5,596 nucleotides of DNA from Firmicutes bacterium UBA1535. GTDB lineage: Bacteria > Bacillota > Clostridia > Tissierellales > Sedimentibacteraceae. The stretch is from the NCBI GenBank assembly GCA_002323775.1, contig DCPV01000305.1, positions 8,040 through 13,635 of the forward strand, written 5' to 3'. Of this stretch, positions 1 through 5,596 are shown piece by piece. How positions within the stretch are numbered: the stretch's first letter is position 1; each line of letters starts with the position of its first letter. The position numbers and the translations under genes are program-made. Under the pieces are notes generated by a model that made no database searches, was not told where the DNA came from, and saw nothing but the letters and a program-made list of their open reading frames with translations.

Positions 1-178
1 CGATATGCTTAATCTATCTCCAAATGATTGCATTGTGGTAGAAGATGCTGTTTCAGGGATAATTGCTGGGAATAATGCTGGGATGCGTACAATTGCTATA
101 GGAGACGCAAGTAATTCCAAAATGGCTTCATATGATGTTGAAAAACTTTCAGATATAATTTCTATTATAGAAAAATAA
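1..178 (+). CDS. HAD-superfamily hydrolase, beta-phosphoglucomutase-like, C-terminal fragment
   Basis: This is the last 58 codons of a gene whose beginning lies left of the window; the reading frame starts at base 2 and ends at TAA 176-178. The visible part contains VVEDAVSGIIAGNNAGM, the motif IV region of HAD phosphatases. The ED pair supplies acidic residues that help bind the catalytic magnesium, and the G-I-x-A-x-x-x-A-G-M tail is typical of the beta-phosphoglucomutase and related class IA HAD enzymes. A short tail follows (IGDASNSKMASYDVEKLSDI), resembling the end of beta-phosphoglucomutases, where a loop is followed by a final helix. The nucleophile DxD motif and the cap domain are not in view, so mutase and sugar-phosphate phosphatase activity cannot be told apart. 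The gene ends 46 bases before the racemase start with no hairpin between, so the two are probably cotranscribed. The family call is fairly sure; the substrate is unknown. Confidence 0.8.
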   Translation, partial: DMLNLSPNDCIVVEDAVSGIIAGNNAGMRTIAIGDASNSKMASYDVEKLSDIISIIEK

Positions 179-224
179 TGAAACAAATAAAAATATAATA
201 TTATAAAAGAAAGGACTAATTAAT

Positions 225-1295
225 ATGTTTCCAAGATTAAAAATAGATTTAAGTAAAATCAAAACAAATCTGGATAAAGTTACAAGCATAGTAACAAAGG
301 CTGGATGCTCAATCATGATTGTTACAAAAGTTGTCTGTGCTGATAAGGAAATCGTCAAGATAGTTGAACAGAATGAAAGCGTAGAATTCTATGCTGATTC
401 AAGAATTGAAAATCTTGAAAGTATAACAAATACTAAAAAGAAAAAGGTGCTTTTGAGACTTCCTATGATAAGTGATGCAGCACGAGTAGTCAAATGTTCT
501 GATATAAGCTTAAATTCTGAAATTGAAACAATCAAAGCTTTAGATAAAGAAGCTAAATCACAATCAACTACACATAAGATAATACTTATGATAGACTTAG
601 GAGATTTAAGAGAAGGCTTGTACTATACAAACGAAGAACAAATTTACGATACTGTAAAACAAGTTTTAGAGCTAAAAAATGTAGAGCTATACGGTATAGG
701 AGTTAATTTAACCTGCTATGGAGCAATAATACCTAAAAATGAAAACCTATCAATTTTAGCAGATTTTGCTCGTAAAATTGAAGAAAAATTCAGTATTAAG
801 CTACAAGTTATCTCTGGGGGAAATTCAAGCTCCTTGCATTTAATAGAAAAAAATCAGCTTCCAAAAGCTATAAACAACCTAAGAATAGGTGAGGCATTTT
901 ATTTAGCAAATGAAACTGCTTATAGCAATAAAATAGAGGGTATGCACGATGATGCCTTAATATTGGAGGCAGAAATTATAGAGCTAAAAGAAAAACCATC
1001 ATTACCGGTTGGAGAATCAGGTGTAGATGCCTTTGGACAAAAGCCTGTATACGAGGATAGAGGGGTCATAAAAAGAGCCATATTGGCAATAGGAAGACAA
1101 GACATTGATACAGATAGTCTAACACCTTTAGATGAAAAAATCGAAATATTGGGAGCAAGCTCTGACCATATGATATTAGATGTCACTAATTCCGATAAAA
1201 ACTATAAGCTAGGCGATATAATATCATTTAAACTAGGCTACTCAGCAACACTAAAAGCTTTTACCAGCAAATATGTAAATAGAGAATATATATAA
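225..1295 (+). CDS. Alanine/ornithine racemase family PLP-dependent enzyme
   Basis: A 356-residue cytoplasmic enzyme of fold type III, with an alanine-racemase-type N-terminal TIM barrel (about residues 1-235) and a beta-rich C-terminal domain. It should interconvert the L- and D-forms of an amino acid using pyridoxal phosphate. The sequence shows the Schiff-base lysine region IVTKVVCAD (Lys35), YADSRIENL (56-64), the acidic DLGDLREG (124-131), the cofactor-phosphate loop GGNSSSLH (198-205), NNLRIGEA (217-224), and in the C-terminal domain EDRG (277-280) and GASSDH (310-315). This set matches the group that includes ornithine racemase (Orr) of Clostridium sticklandii rather than the classical Alr, so ornithine is a good candidate substrate, but alanine or another amino acid cannot be excluded. 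Length is typical and no key motif is missing. ATG 225 is preceded by AAAGGA (210-215) at 9 bases. I found no convincing promoter in the 46-base gap upstream, so it probably reads through from the HAD gene; a terminator follows directly. Confidence 0.9.
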   Translation: MFPRLKIDLSKIKTNLDKVTSIVTKAGCSIMIVTKVVCADKEIVKIVEQNESVEFYADSRIENLESITNTKKKKVLLRLPMISDAARVVKCSDISLNSEIETIKALDKEAKSQSTTHKIILMIDLGDLREGLYYTNEEQIYDTVKQVLELKNVELYGIGVNLTCYGAIIPKNENLSILADFARKIEEKFSIKLQVISGGNSSSLHLIEKNQLPKAINNLRIGEAFYLANETAYSNKIEGMHDDALILEAEIIELKEKPSLPVGESGVDAFGQKPVYEDRGVIKRAILAIGRQDIDTDSLTPLDEKIEILGASSDHMILDVTNSDKNYKLGDIISFKLGYSATLKAFTSKYVNREYI

Positions 1296-1326
1296 AAAAA
1301 AGTGACGGTTTACCGTCACTTTTTTT
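1295..1326 (+). terminator. Intrinsic terminator of the HAD-racemase transcript
   Basis: The arms AGTGACGG (1301-1308) and CCGTCACT (1313-1320) pair perfectly around a TTTA loop. A run of A before and a run of T after extend the stem to about 15 base pairs and supply the U-tract. The A of the racemase stop codon TAA (1293-1295) is the first base of the structure, so no sequence is wasted between gene and terminator. The A-run on the 5' side makes it able to work in both orientations, though no gene enters from the right on the minus strand here. Confidence 0.93.
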
Positions 1327-1327
1327 A

Positions 1328-1455
1328 TGTTCATAAATCCATATCCTGCAAATTCATTGACATAGTTTTTAATTTAAAATATAACATACATATTGAATAT
1401 CATCATAAACCTTAGACTATTCAAGTTTAGAAAACTTTAATAATTGTTCATAAAT
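1328..1455 (+). repeat. Pair of 11-base direct repeats TGTTCATAAAT upstream of two promoters
   Basis: TGTTCATAAAT occurs at 1328-1338 and again at 1445-1455. Each copy starts 27-29 bases before the -35 box of one of the two promoters predicted here. It could be a binding site or the trace of a local duplication of a promoter segment. The word is A+T-rich and short, so chance is a real alternative; the flanking bases do not otherwise align well. Confidence 0.4.
1357..1385 (+). promoter_or_regulatory. Predicted distal sigma-A-type promoter (P1) of the glmM operon
   Basis: A perfect -35 box TTGACA (1357-1362) is followed after exactly 17 bases by TATAAC (1380-1385), one mismatch from the -10 consensus. 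Transcription would begin near 1392 and give a leader of about 155 bases before the first gene. It lies just downstream of the racemase terminator, where a new promoter is expected. It was read by eye only; in such A+T-rich sequence a -10 match alone would mean little, but the exact -35 and the ideal spacing give it weight. Confidence 0.6.
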
Positions 1456-1471
1456 AAATACGTAATTTTTA

Positions 1472-1500
1472 TTGACCATGCTTTTGATAAATGCTATAAT
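1472..1500 (+). promoter_or_regulatory. Predicted proximal sigma-A-type promoter (P2) of the glmM operon, extended -10
   Basis: TTGACC (1472-1477) and a perfect TATAAT (1495-1500) are separated by 17 bases, and the -10 box is preceded by TGC (1492-1494), the TGn extended -10 element. Transcription should begin near 1507, leaving about 40 bases of leader that include the GAGGA ribosome binding site. This is the strongest-looking promoter in the window and the likely main driver of the three downstream genes. Confidence 0.8.
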
Positions 1501-1535
1501 TTAACGAGGATTTATAAAAATTAATAATAGTAATT

Positions 1536-1540
1536 GAGGA
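1536..1540 (+). promoter_or_regulatory. Ribosome binding site that fixes the start of the gene at 1546
   Basis: GAGGA lies 5 bases before ATG 1546 and 8 bases before the adjacent in-frame ATG 1549. An upstream in-frame TTG at 1534 overlaps this site and has no ribosome binding site of its own, so starting there would be wrong. Both ATGs are acceptable; spacing slightly favours the second. Confidence 0.75.
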
Positions 1541-1545
1541 ATTTA

Positions 1546-2097
1546 ATGATGAATGATACTTTAGATTGCAGTATCAAAAGTTTTTTTGAGAATAGAGATA
1601 GACTTATTATAAGTCATATGAATGGTGAGATAGATAAAAAGATGTTTTTAGAATTAAACCACAATTATATGATTGAAAATAAGGTGAAACCATTTGTAAT
1701 GATTGATAGCTTTGAAAAAGGAATGTATAACTATCAATTTTATAATATAATGGCTAAGTACAATAAGATGATAGCTCAGGATATTAAGGAAAGTGGCAAA
1801 AATATTGATTTTTATGCTAAATATCTTGATGATGTAAAACATTATTATGATGAGAAGGACAAAACTATATTTAGATTGTTACGATTTTTAAAGTATAACA
1901 ATGTTGAGGCGTATTTTGTAAGTATGGAATCAACAGCATTGAATGGAAAATTATATGAGATAGTACTAAAGGATTATGAATTTGCTATATTACATTCATG
2001 CTCTGAGTGGATGCTTAGCGTTTTAAGAAAAGAAAATGTGTTTTTAGATCAAATTCAAAAATCTATTATAGACTATTATGTAAATAATACATATTGA
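1546..2097 (+). CDS. Protein of unknown function, DUF6648-like, first gene of the glmM operon
   Basis: A 183-residue protein (182 if ATG 1549 is used), rich in Tyr, Asn, Lys and Asp, with no signal peptide or membrane segment, so probably cytoplasmic. It resembles the clostridial family I know as DUF6648; this is from memory of sequence pattern and not a search. Stretches that look conserved are IDSFEKGMYNYQFYN (53-67), VEAYFVSME (120-128), GKLYEIVLKDYE (134-145) and ILHSCSEWML (148-157). The N-terminal two thirds look mostly helical; the VEAYFVSME to ILHS part looks like short beta strands. No catalytic or nucleotide-binding motif is recognisable, and I assign no function. It has its own promoters and ends 28 bases before glmM with no terminator between, so the two are very probably cotranscribed. 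That position suggests, but does not show, a link with amino-sugar or cell-wall metabolism. Codon use looks like that of its neighbours. Confidence 0.85.
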   Translation: MMNDTLDCSIKSFFENRDRLIISHMNGEIDKKMFLELNHNYMIENKVKPFVMIDSFEKGMYNYQFYNIMAKYNKMIAQDIKESGKNIDFYAKYLDDVKHYYDEKDKTIFRLLRFLKYNNVEAYFVSMESTALNGKLYEIVLKDYEFAILHSCSEWMLSVLRKENVFLDQIQKSIIDYYVNNTY

Positions 2098-2125
2098 TAA
2101 TAAAATTTTAGAAGGGAAATTTAAA

Positions 2126-3472
2126 ATGGCAAAATTATTTGGAACTGATGGTGTTAGAGGAATTGCTAACATTGATTTATCAGCAGATTTAGCATATAAG
2201 TTAGGACGAATAGGAGGCTTTTTTTTAACAAAAGGAAAAGAAAGACCTAAAATGCTTGTAGGTATGGATACCAGAATATCTGGGGATATGCTTGAGGGAG
2301 CTTTGTCGGCAGGGCTTAATTCAGCAGGTATTGATGTTTTATATGTTGGAGTCGTTCCTACGCCTGCTATCGCTTGTCTTATAAAGATACTTGGGGCTGA
2401 TGGCGGAGTTATGATATCTGCATCCCATAATCCTGTTGAATACAATGGAATTAAGTTTTTTAATGAAGATTCTTATAAATTGACTGATGAGATGGAAAAT
2501 TCAATCGAAGAATACATATTCAATAATTTAGATATTGATAACATACCAAGCGGCGGAAAAGTTGGCAGGAAAATAACAGTTGAAAATCCTACAAGAAAAT
2601 ATATGGATTTTTTAAAAAATACTATTAATATTGACTTTAAAGGGCTTAAGGTTGCTATGGACTGTGGAAACGGTGCTGCGTATAAAGCTGCTCCAGAGCT
2701 TTTACATGAGCTTGGAGCTCAGGTATTTGTTATAAACAATGAGCCCAATGGAATAAACATAAATGTAAACTGTGGCTCAACAAAGCCTGAGGAAGTACAA
2801 AAGCTTGTTCTTGAAACAGGTGCAGATATTGGACTATCATTTGACGGTGATGCTGATAGGTTGATTGCTTGTGATGAAAATGGAAATATAGTTGATGGAG
2901 ACCATGTGCTTGCTATTTGTGGCATACATTTAAAGAAAAAGGGAATGCTAAAAAATAATACAGTTGTGGGAACTGTGATGAGCAACATGGGACTTGACAT
3001 AGCTCTCCGAGAAAATGCAATAGATTTAATAAAAACAAAAGTTGGAGACAGATATGTTCTTGAAGAAATGAAAAATAATAATTATTTGCTCGGTGGAGAG
3101 CAGTCAGGACATATAATATTTTTAGATTACAACACTACAGGAGATGGTCTTTTAACAGCCTTACAGCTAATGTCAGTAGTAAAGGAAACAGGAACTAAAT
3201 TATCAAAGCTTTCCTCTGTAATGACGGATATGCCACAGATTTTGGTAAATGCAAAGGTCAGTGCTGAAAAGAGAAATGATTATTTAAGTGATAATGAAAT
3301 AGTTAATAAAATCAATGATATTGAAAATCATTTCGCAGGCAAAGGCAGAGTTCTAATAAGACCATCTGGTACAGAGCCATTAGTCAGAGTAATGATTGAG
3401 GGAGACAAGCAAGAGGAGATAAAAGCATACGCAGAAGAATTGGCAAGGTTAATTGAAGATAGACTTATATAA
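2126..3472 (+). CDS. glmM: Phosphoglucosamine mutase GlmM
   Basis: GlmM converts glucosamine-6-phosphate to glucosamine-1-phosphate, the step between GlmS and GlmU on the way to UDP-GlcNAc and peptidoglycan, in the cytoplasm. At 448 residues it has the normal length and all hallmarks of the alpha-D-phosphohexomutase family: the N-terminus KLFGTDGVRGIAN, the phosphoserine loop ISASHNP with Ser100, the magnesium loop DGDADR with Asp240, Asp242 and Asp244, the sugar-binding loop GGEQSG (323-328), and the phosphate-binding loop RPSGTEP (412-418) in the C-terminal domain. The start of the protein and the EQSG loop are characteristic of GlmM rather than of phosphoglucomutase or phosphomannomutase. 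AAGGGA (2112-2117) lies 8 bases before ATG 2126. It is the second gene of a probable operon driven from 1357-1500, followed after 9 bases by the VTT protein. In many Firmicutes dacA, ybbR and glmS are its neighbours; they are not here. The enzyme normally needs activation by phosphorylation of the serine. Confidence 0.98.
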   Translation: MAKLFGTDGVRGIANIDLSADLAYKLGRIGGFFLTKGKERPKMLVGMDTRISGDMLEGALSAGLNSAGIDVLYVGVVPTPAIACLIKILGADGGVMISASHNPVEYNGIKFFNEDSYKLTDEMENSIEEYIFNNLDIDNIPSGGKVGRKITVENPTRKYMDFLKNTINIDFKGLKVAMDCGNGAAYKAAPELLHELGAQVFVINNEPNGININVNCGSTKPEEVQKLVLETGADIGLSFDGDADRLIACDENGNIVDGDHVLAICGIHLKKKGMLKNNTVVGTVMSNMGLDIALRENAIDLIKTKVGDRYVLEEMKNNNYLLGGEQSGHIIFLDYNTTGDGLLTALQLMSVVKETGTKLSKLSSVMTDMPQILVNAKVSAEKRNDYLSDNEIVNKINDIENHFAGKGRVLIRPSGTEPLVRVMIEGDKQEEIKAYAEELARLIEDRLI

Positions 3473-3481
3473 ATAAGAAAT

Positions 3482-4108
3482 ATGATAACTGAATTTTTTA
3501 ACGATATAATAAATTATTTTAAAACACTTGATAGTGAAGAACTTATACAATTTGTAAGATTAGGAGGACCTTTGATAGGTATTATTTTGCCTGTTATTGA
3601 AGCCTTTATTCCTATACTTCCATTGGTATTATTCGTTACTATAAATGTCAATGTTTTTGGCCCGGTTTGGGGATACTTATACTCGTGGATAGGAAATTGT
3701 CTTGGCTCATTTCTTTTATTCTTTCTGTTAAATAAAATAGGGGGAAAGAAAATTGAGGAAAAAATTAATCAAAGTAAGTATAGTTCAGCATTAAAAAGAA
3801 TTAAATCTAAAAATTCTTCAATACTGTTTTTACTGTATTGCTTTCCTTTTACTCCATCATTCCTTATAAGTGGGGCATCTGCGCTTGCCAATATGAGCAT
3901 TAAGAATTTTTTAGTATCATTGTTGCCCGGAAAGTTAATAATGTTAATATCCCTTGCATTAATAGGCATGAATATAGGAGCATTCTTCGAAAAGCCACTA
4001 AGGTCAATTTTGTTTCTAGGAGCTATATTATTAATAAATTTTATGATAAAATATATAGCAGAGCGTTCAAGCTTGTTTATTGTTAATAGAAAAGATGATA
4101 AGAAATAA
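3482..4108 (+). CDS. VTT-domain (DedA / TVP38-TMEM64 type) integral membrane protein
   Basis: A 208-residue polytopic membrane protein. Hydrophobic stretches lie at about 28-55, 62-84, 112-134, 143-168 and 174-192. The first carries the VTT hallmark PVIEAFIPILP (37-47), with Glu40 and prolines typical of a re-entrant hairpin; it is followed by FGPVWGYLYSWIGNCLGS (59-76) with the conserved glycines, and by the second half-motif CFPFTPSFLISGASALANM (120-138). The C-terminus is Lys/Asp-rich. Relatives include DedA-family lipid transporters and scramblases; some bacterial members recycle undecaprenyl phosphate, but the role of this subgroup is not settled. ATG 3482 begins 9 bases after the glmM stop and has only a weak AAGAAA in front, so translation is probably coupled to glmM. 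An in-frame TTG at 3572 follows AGGAGG (3562-3567), but starting there would remove the conserved LGGP segment, so I keep the ATG. The family is fairly sure; the substrate is unknown. Confidence 0.88.
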   Translation: MITEFFNDIINYFKTLDSEELIQFVRLGGPLIGIILPVIEAFIPILPLVLFVTINVNVFGPVWGYLYSWIGNCLGSFLLFFLLNKIGGKKIEEKINQSKYSSALKRIKSKNSSILFLLYCFPFTPSFLISGASALANMSIKNFLVSLLPGKLIMLISLALIGMNIGAFFEKPLRSILFLGAILLINFMIKYIAERSSLFIVNRKDDKK

Positions 4109-4118
4109 CGAAAGCATC

Positions 4119-4161
4119 CTAAAAAAGTTAAAGGCAGGTTTATTCTAATAAAACCTGCCTT
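4119..4161. terminator. Probable bidirectional terminator between the glmM operon and the flotillin gene
   Basis: AAGGCAGGTTT (4131-4141) pairs with AAACCTGCCTT (4151-4161) to form an 11-base-pair stem with a 9-base loop. It lies between two converging genes whose stops are at 4108 and 4176. The U-tract is better on the minus strand, where the stem is followed by TTTAACTTTTTT; on the plus strand the tail is TTAATATTATT, a weaker U-tract. It therefore probably ends the flotillin transcript efficiently and the glmM operon less so. Confidence 0.8.
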
Positions 4162-4175
4162 AATATTATTCTTGT

Positions 4176-5596
4176 TTATTCATTAGTTACTGCTGATTCC
4201 TCTGACTCATCAATATCTTCTTGTGGCTTGAATTTTTTTATTTCTTTTTCAACTAATATTGGATTTTGAGCCATTTTTCCGCCTAAAAAGCCTGCTATTA
4301 AACCCTTCAAATCTACTCCAAGTCCGCTTGCCAAGCCTTCTGTAACCTGTGTTGTTCCGTTGACTATGTCTGATAATAGCTTTGTGTTGTTACCCTCGCC
4401 ATACATCGTAATTTTATCAACCTTGCTTAATGGCTGAGCTACATTTTTAGCTATCTCTGGCATTGCTTTCATTAACATTTCAATGACTGCAGCTTGTCCC
4501 ATCTTCTGCATTGCTTCAGCTTTTTTATCAATACCTTCCGCTTCTGCCAATGCCTTTGCTCTGATTGCTTCAGCCTCTGCTAAACCTACTGCTGATATAC
4601 CAGCCGCCTCTTGTTCTCTTGCGTACTTCATTGCTTCAGCTCTTTTCATTTCTGCTTCCGCTTCTTGTTGTTCTTCAAATAACTTTGCTTCTGCTTCTCT
4701 TTGACGTTTAAAAAGATATGCTTGAGCCTCCTGCTCTAGCTTGTAACGCTCAGCATCTGCTTTTGCTCTTATATTCGCATCCAACTGTTGTTTTGTTATT
4801 TCAACTTCTTGCTTCCTTAATTCTGCGTCACGCTCTGCTTTGGCTATTTGAGCATTTACCTTAGAAGTCTCAATTTTCTTTTGCTGCTCCATGCTTTGTA
4901 TTTCATAAGCTGCATCTGCTTCTGCCTTCTTGTTGTCAGCTAAAACTTTAAGTCCAGCTTGCTTTATTTCAAGCTCGTTGTTCTTTTGAGCTATTTCTGA
5001 TTCTGAAGCTACTCTTGCATCATTAGCTGCTTTATCTGCCTCAGCTTTTGCAATTGCTACGTCTCTGTCTGCATGAGCCTTTGCTATGGCTGCATTTTTC
5101 TTGATTAATGAGGTATTGTCTGCTCCTAAATCCTTAATCAAACCACTCTCATCTGTTACATTTTGTATATTACAAGATAAAATCTCAATTCCCAGCTTGC
5201 TCATGTCAAGTGATGCCTTTTGCATAACTTGGTCTGAGAAAGCATCTCTGTCGGTGTTGATGCTCTTTAATGAAATAGTTCCTATTATCTCACGCATATT
5301 ACCTTGCAGTGAATCTTGCAGGTCTAATGTTATCTCCTCTGCTAGTTTGTTAAGGAAGTTTTTTGCTGCTAGTTTCAAGCCTTCTTCTGACGACTGTATT
5401 CGAACTTTTGCAACTGCATCAACATTTACATTTATAAAATCATTTGTTGGGACACTTTGTTCTGTTTTTATATCTACCGTCATTTGACCTAAGTAAAGCT
5501 TGTCTAATCTCTCTATAAACGGTATCCTCACACCTGCTCGTCCTATTAATATTCTTGGCTGTTTTCCCAAGCCTGATATAATATATGCTTGATCGG
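4176..5596 (-). CDS. Flotillin-like SPFH/Band 7 protein, N-terminus beyond the right edge
   Basis: The frame stays open to the window edge: before the TTG at 5570-5568 (Leu, not a start) it reads DQAYIISG, a conserved flotillin opening, so the gene runs off the window. About 472 codons are visible; the missing part should hold the N-terminal membrane anchor. Counting from that TTG, residues 1-150 are the SPFH/Band 7 domain (PRILIGRAGVRIPF, GQMTVDIKTEQSVPTND, DAVAKVRI). Residues 155-350 form a long Ala/Glu/Lys-rich coiled coil with many AEA repeats. Residues 378-432 are the flotillin C-terminus (PLSKVDKITMYGEGN, then a Gly-rich VDLKGLIAGFLGGKM), followed by an acidic tail rich in Asp, Glu and Ser. 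This is the long FloT/YuaG type rather than short FloA. Such proteins oligomerise on the inner face of the membrane and scaffold ordered membrane domains involved in signalling, secretion and cell-wall synthesis. A partner NfeD-type protein is often next door; it would have to lie off the window. The stop is TAA at 4178-4176, and it converges on the VTT gene. Confidence 0.95.
   Translation of the reverse strand, partial: DQAYIISGLGKQPRILIGRAGVRIPFIERLDKLYLGQMTVDIKTEQSVPTNDFINVNVDAVAKVRIQSSEEGLKLAAKNFLNKLAEEITLDLQDSLQGNMREIIGTISLKSINTDRDAFSDQVMQKASLDMSKLGIEILSCNIQNVTDESGLIKDLGADNTSLIKKNAAIAKAHADRDVAIAKAEADKAANDARVASESEIAQKNNELEIKQAGLKVLADNKKAEADAAYEIQSMEQQKKIETSKVNAQIAKAERDAELRKQEVEITKQQLDANIRAKADAERYKLEQEAQAYLFKRQREAEAKLFEEQQEAEAEMKRAEAMKYAREQEAAGISAVGLAEAEAIRAKALAEAEGIDKKAEAMQKMGQAAVIEMLMKAMPEIAKNVAQPLSKVDKITMYGEGNNTKLLSDIVNGTTQVTEGLASGLGVDLKGLIAGFLGGKMAQNPILVEKEIKKFKPQEDIDESEESAVTNE

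Noticed and set aside
194..199. TATAAT just before the racemase as a -10 box
   Set aside because: No -35-like sequence lies at 16-18 bases upstream (the region is A-rich) and such a word is expected by chance in this A+T-rich gap.
1423..1437. Inverted repeat AAGTTT-AGA-AAACTT between the two promoters
   Set aside because: A 6-base stem of mostly A-T pairs is too weak for a terminator and too common in this composition to call an operator.
1534..1545. TTG at 1534 as the start of the unknown gene
   Set aside because: It overlaps the GAGGA ribosome binding site that serves the ATGs at 1546 and 1549 and has no site of its own.
1386..1545. Possible riboswitch in the P1 leader
   Set aside because: The leader is A+T-rich without G+C-rich helices, conserved riboswitch cores or a terminator hairpin before the first gene.
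2044..3000. Minus-strand open frames across glmM (2044-2445 and 2719-3000)
   Set aside because: They lie antisense to conserved glmM codons, have no clear ribosome binding site and give proteins of no recognisable type.
3562..3574. AGGAGG with TTG 3572 as the true start of the VTT protein
   Set aside because: AGGAGG is explained by the two conserved Gly codons of LGGP; starting there would delete the residues before the re-entrant hairpin, and the spacing is only 4 bases.
4483..5487. Two plus-strand open frames (4483-4704 and 5086-5487) within the flotillin gene
   Set aside because: They are antisense shadows; the first is a Ser/Ala-rich mirror of the Ala/Glu coiled coil, and neither shows family features.
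5568..5570. TTG on the minus strand as the flotillin start
   Set aside because: The frame remains open upstream and encodes the conserved DQAYIISG flotillin opening, so this is an internal Leu codon and the gene is cut by the window edge.

Overview
The window is A+T-rich (by eye about two thirds A+T, not counted exactly) and reads as chromosomal DNA of an anaerobic Firmicute of the class Clostridia. The protein types support this: a racemase of the alanine/ornithine racemase family best known from Stickland-fermenting clostridia, a GlmM with the usual Gram-positive length, a clostridial protein of unknown function, a VTT/DedA-type membrane protein and a FloT-like flotillin. I cannot name a genus.

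Layout. Bases 1-178 are the C-terminal end of a HAD-superfamily phosphatase/phosphomutase cut by the left edge. A fold-type III PLP racemase (225-1295, +) follows 46 bases later and probably shares its transcript, which ends at a strong intrinsic terminator touching the racemase stop codon (1295-1326). The next 200 or so bases are non-coding and hold two good tandem promoters (1357-1385 and 1472-1500), each preceded by the same 11-base word. They drive a probable three-gene operon on the + strand: a soluble protein of unknown function resembling DUF6648 (1546-2097), glmM (2126-3472), and a VTT-domain membrane protein (3482-4108) whose start lies 9 bases after the glmM stop. A hairpin at 4131-4161 sits between this operon and the convergent flotillin gene (4176 to beyond 5596, - strand), whose N-terminus is off the right edge.

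How the genes fit together. GlmM makes glucosamine-1-phosphate, the precursor of UDP-GlcNAc and so of peptidoglycan. Some DedA-type proteins have been implicated in recycling undecaprenyl phosphate, the lipid carrier of the same pathway, so the glmM-VTT pairing has a plausible cell-envelope logic. The unknown first gene shares the operon and is the most interesting target. In many Firmicutes glmM lies with dacA, ybbR and glmS; none of these is adjacent here. The racemase supplies or interconverts D- and L-amino acids (ornithine or alanine), which may be for fermentation or cell wall. The flotillin is a separate membrane-domain scaffold unit.

I see no phage, transposon, CRISPR, toxin-antitoxin or defence module. 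The window is mostly ordinary housekeeping sequence; the points worth a second look are the unknown gene coupled to glmM and the double promoter in front of it.
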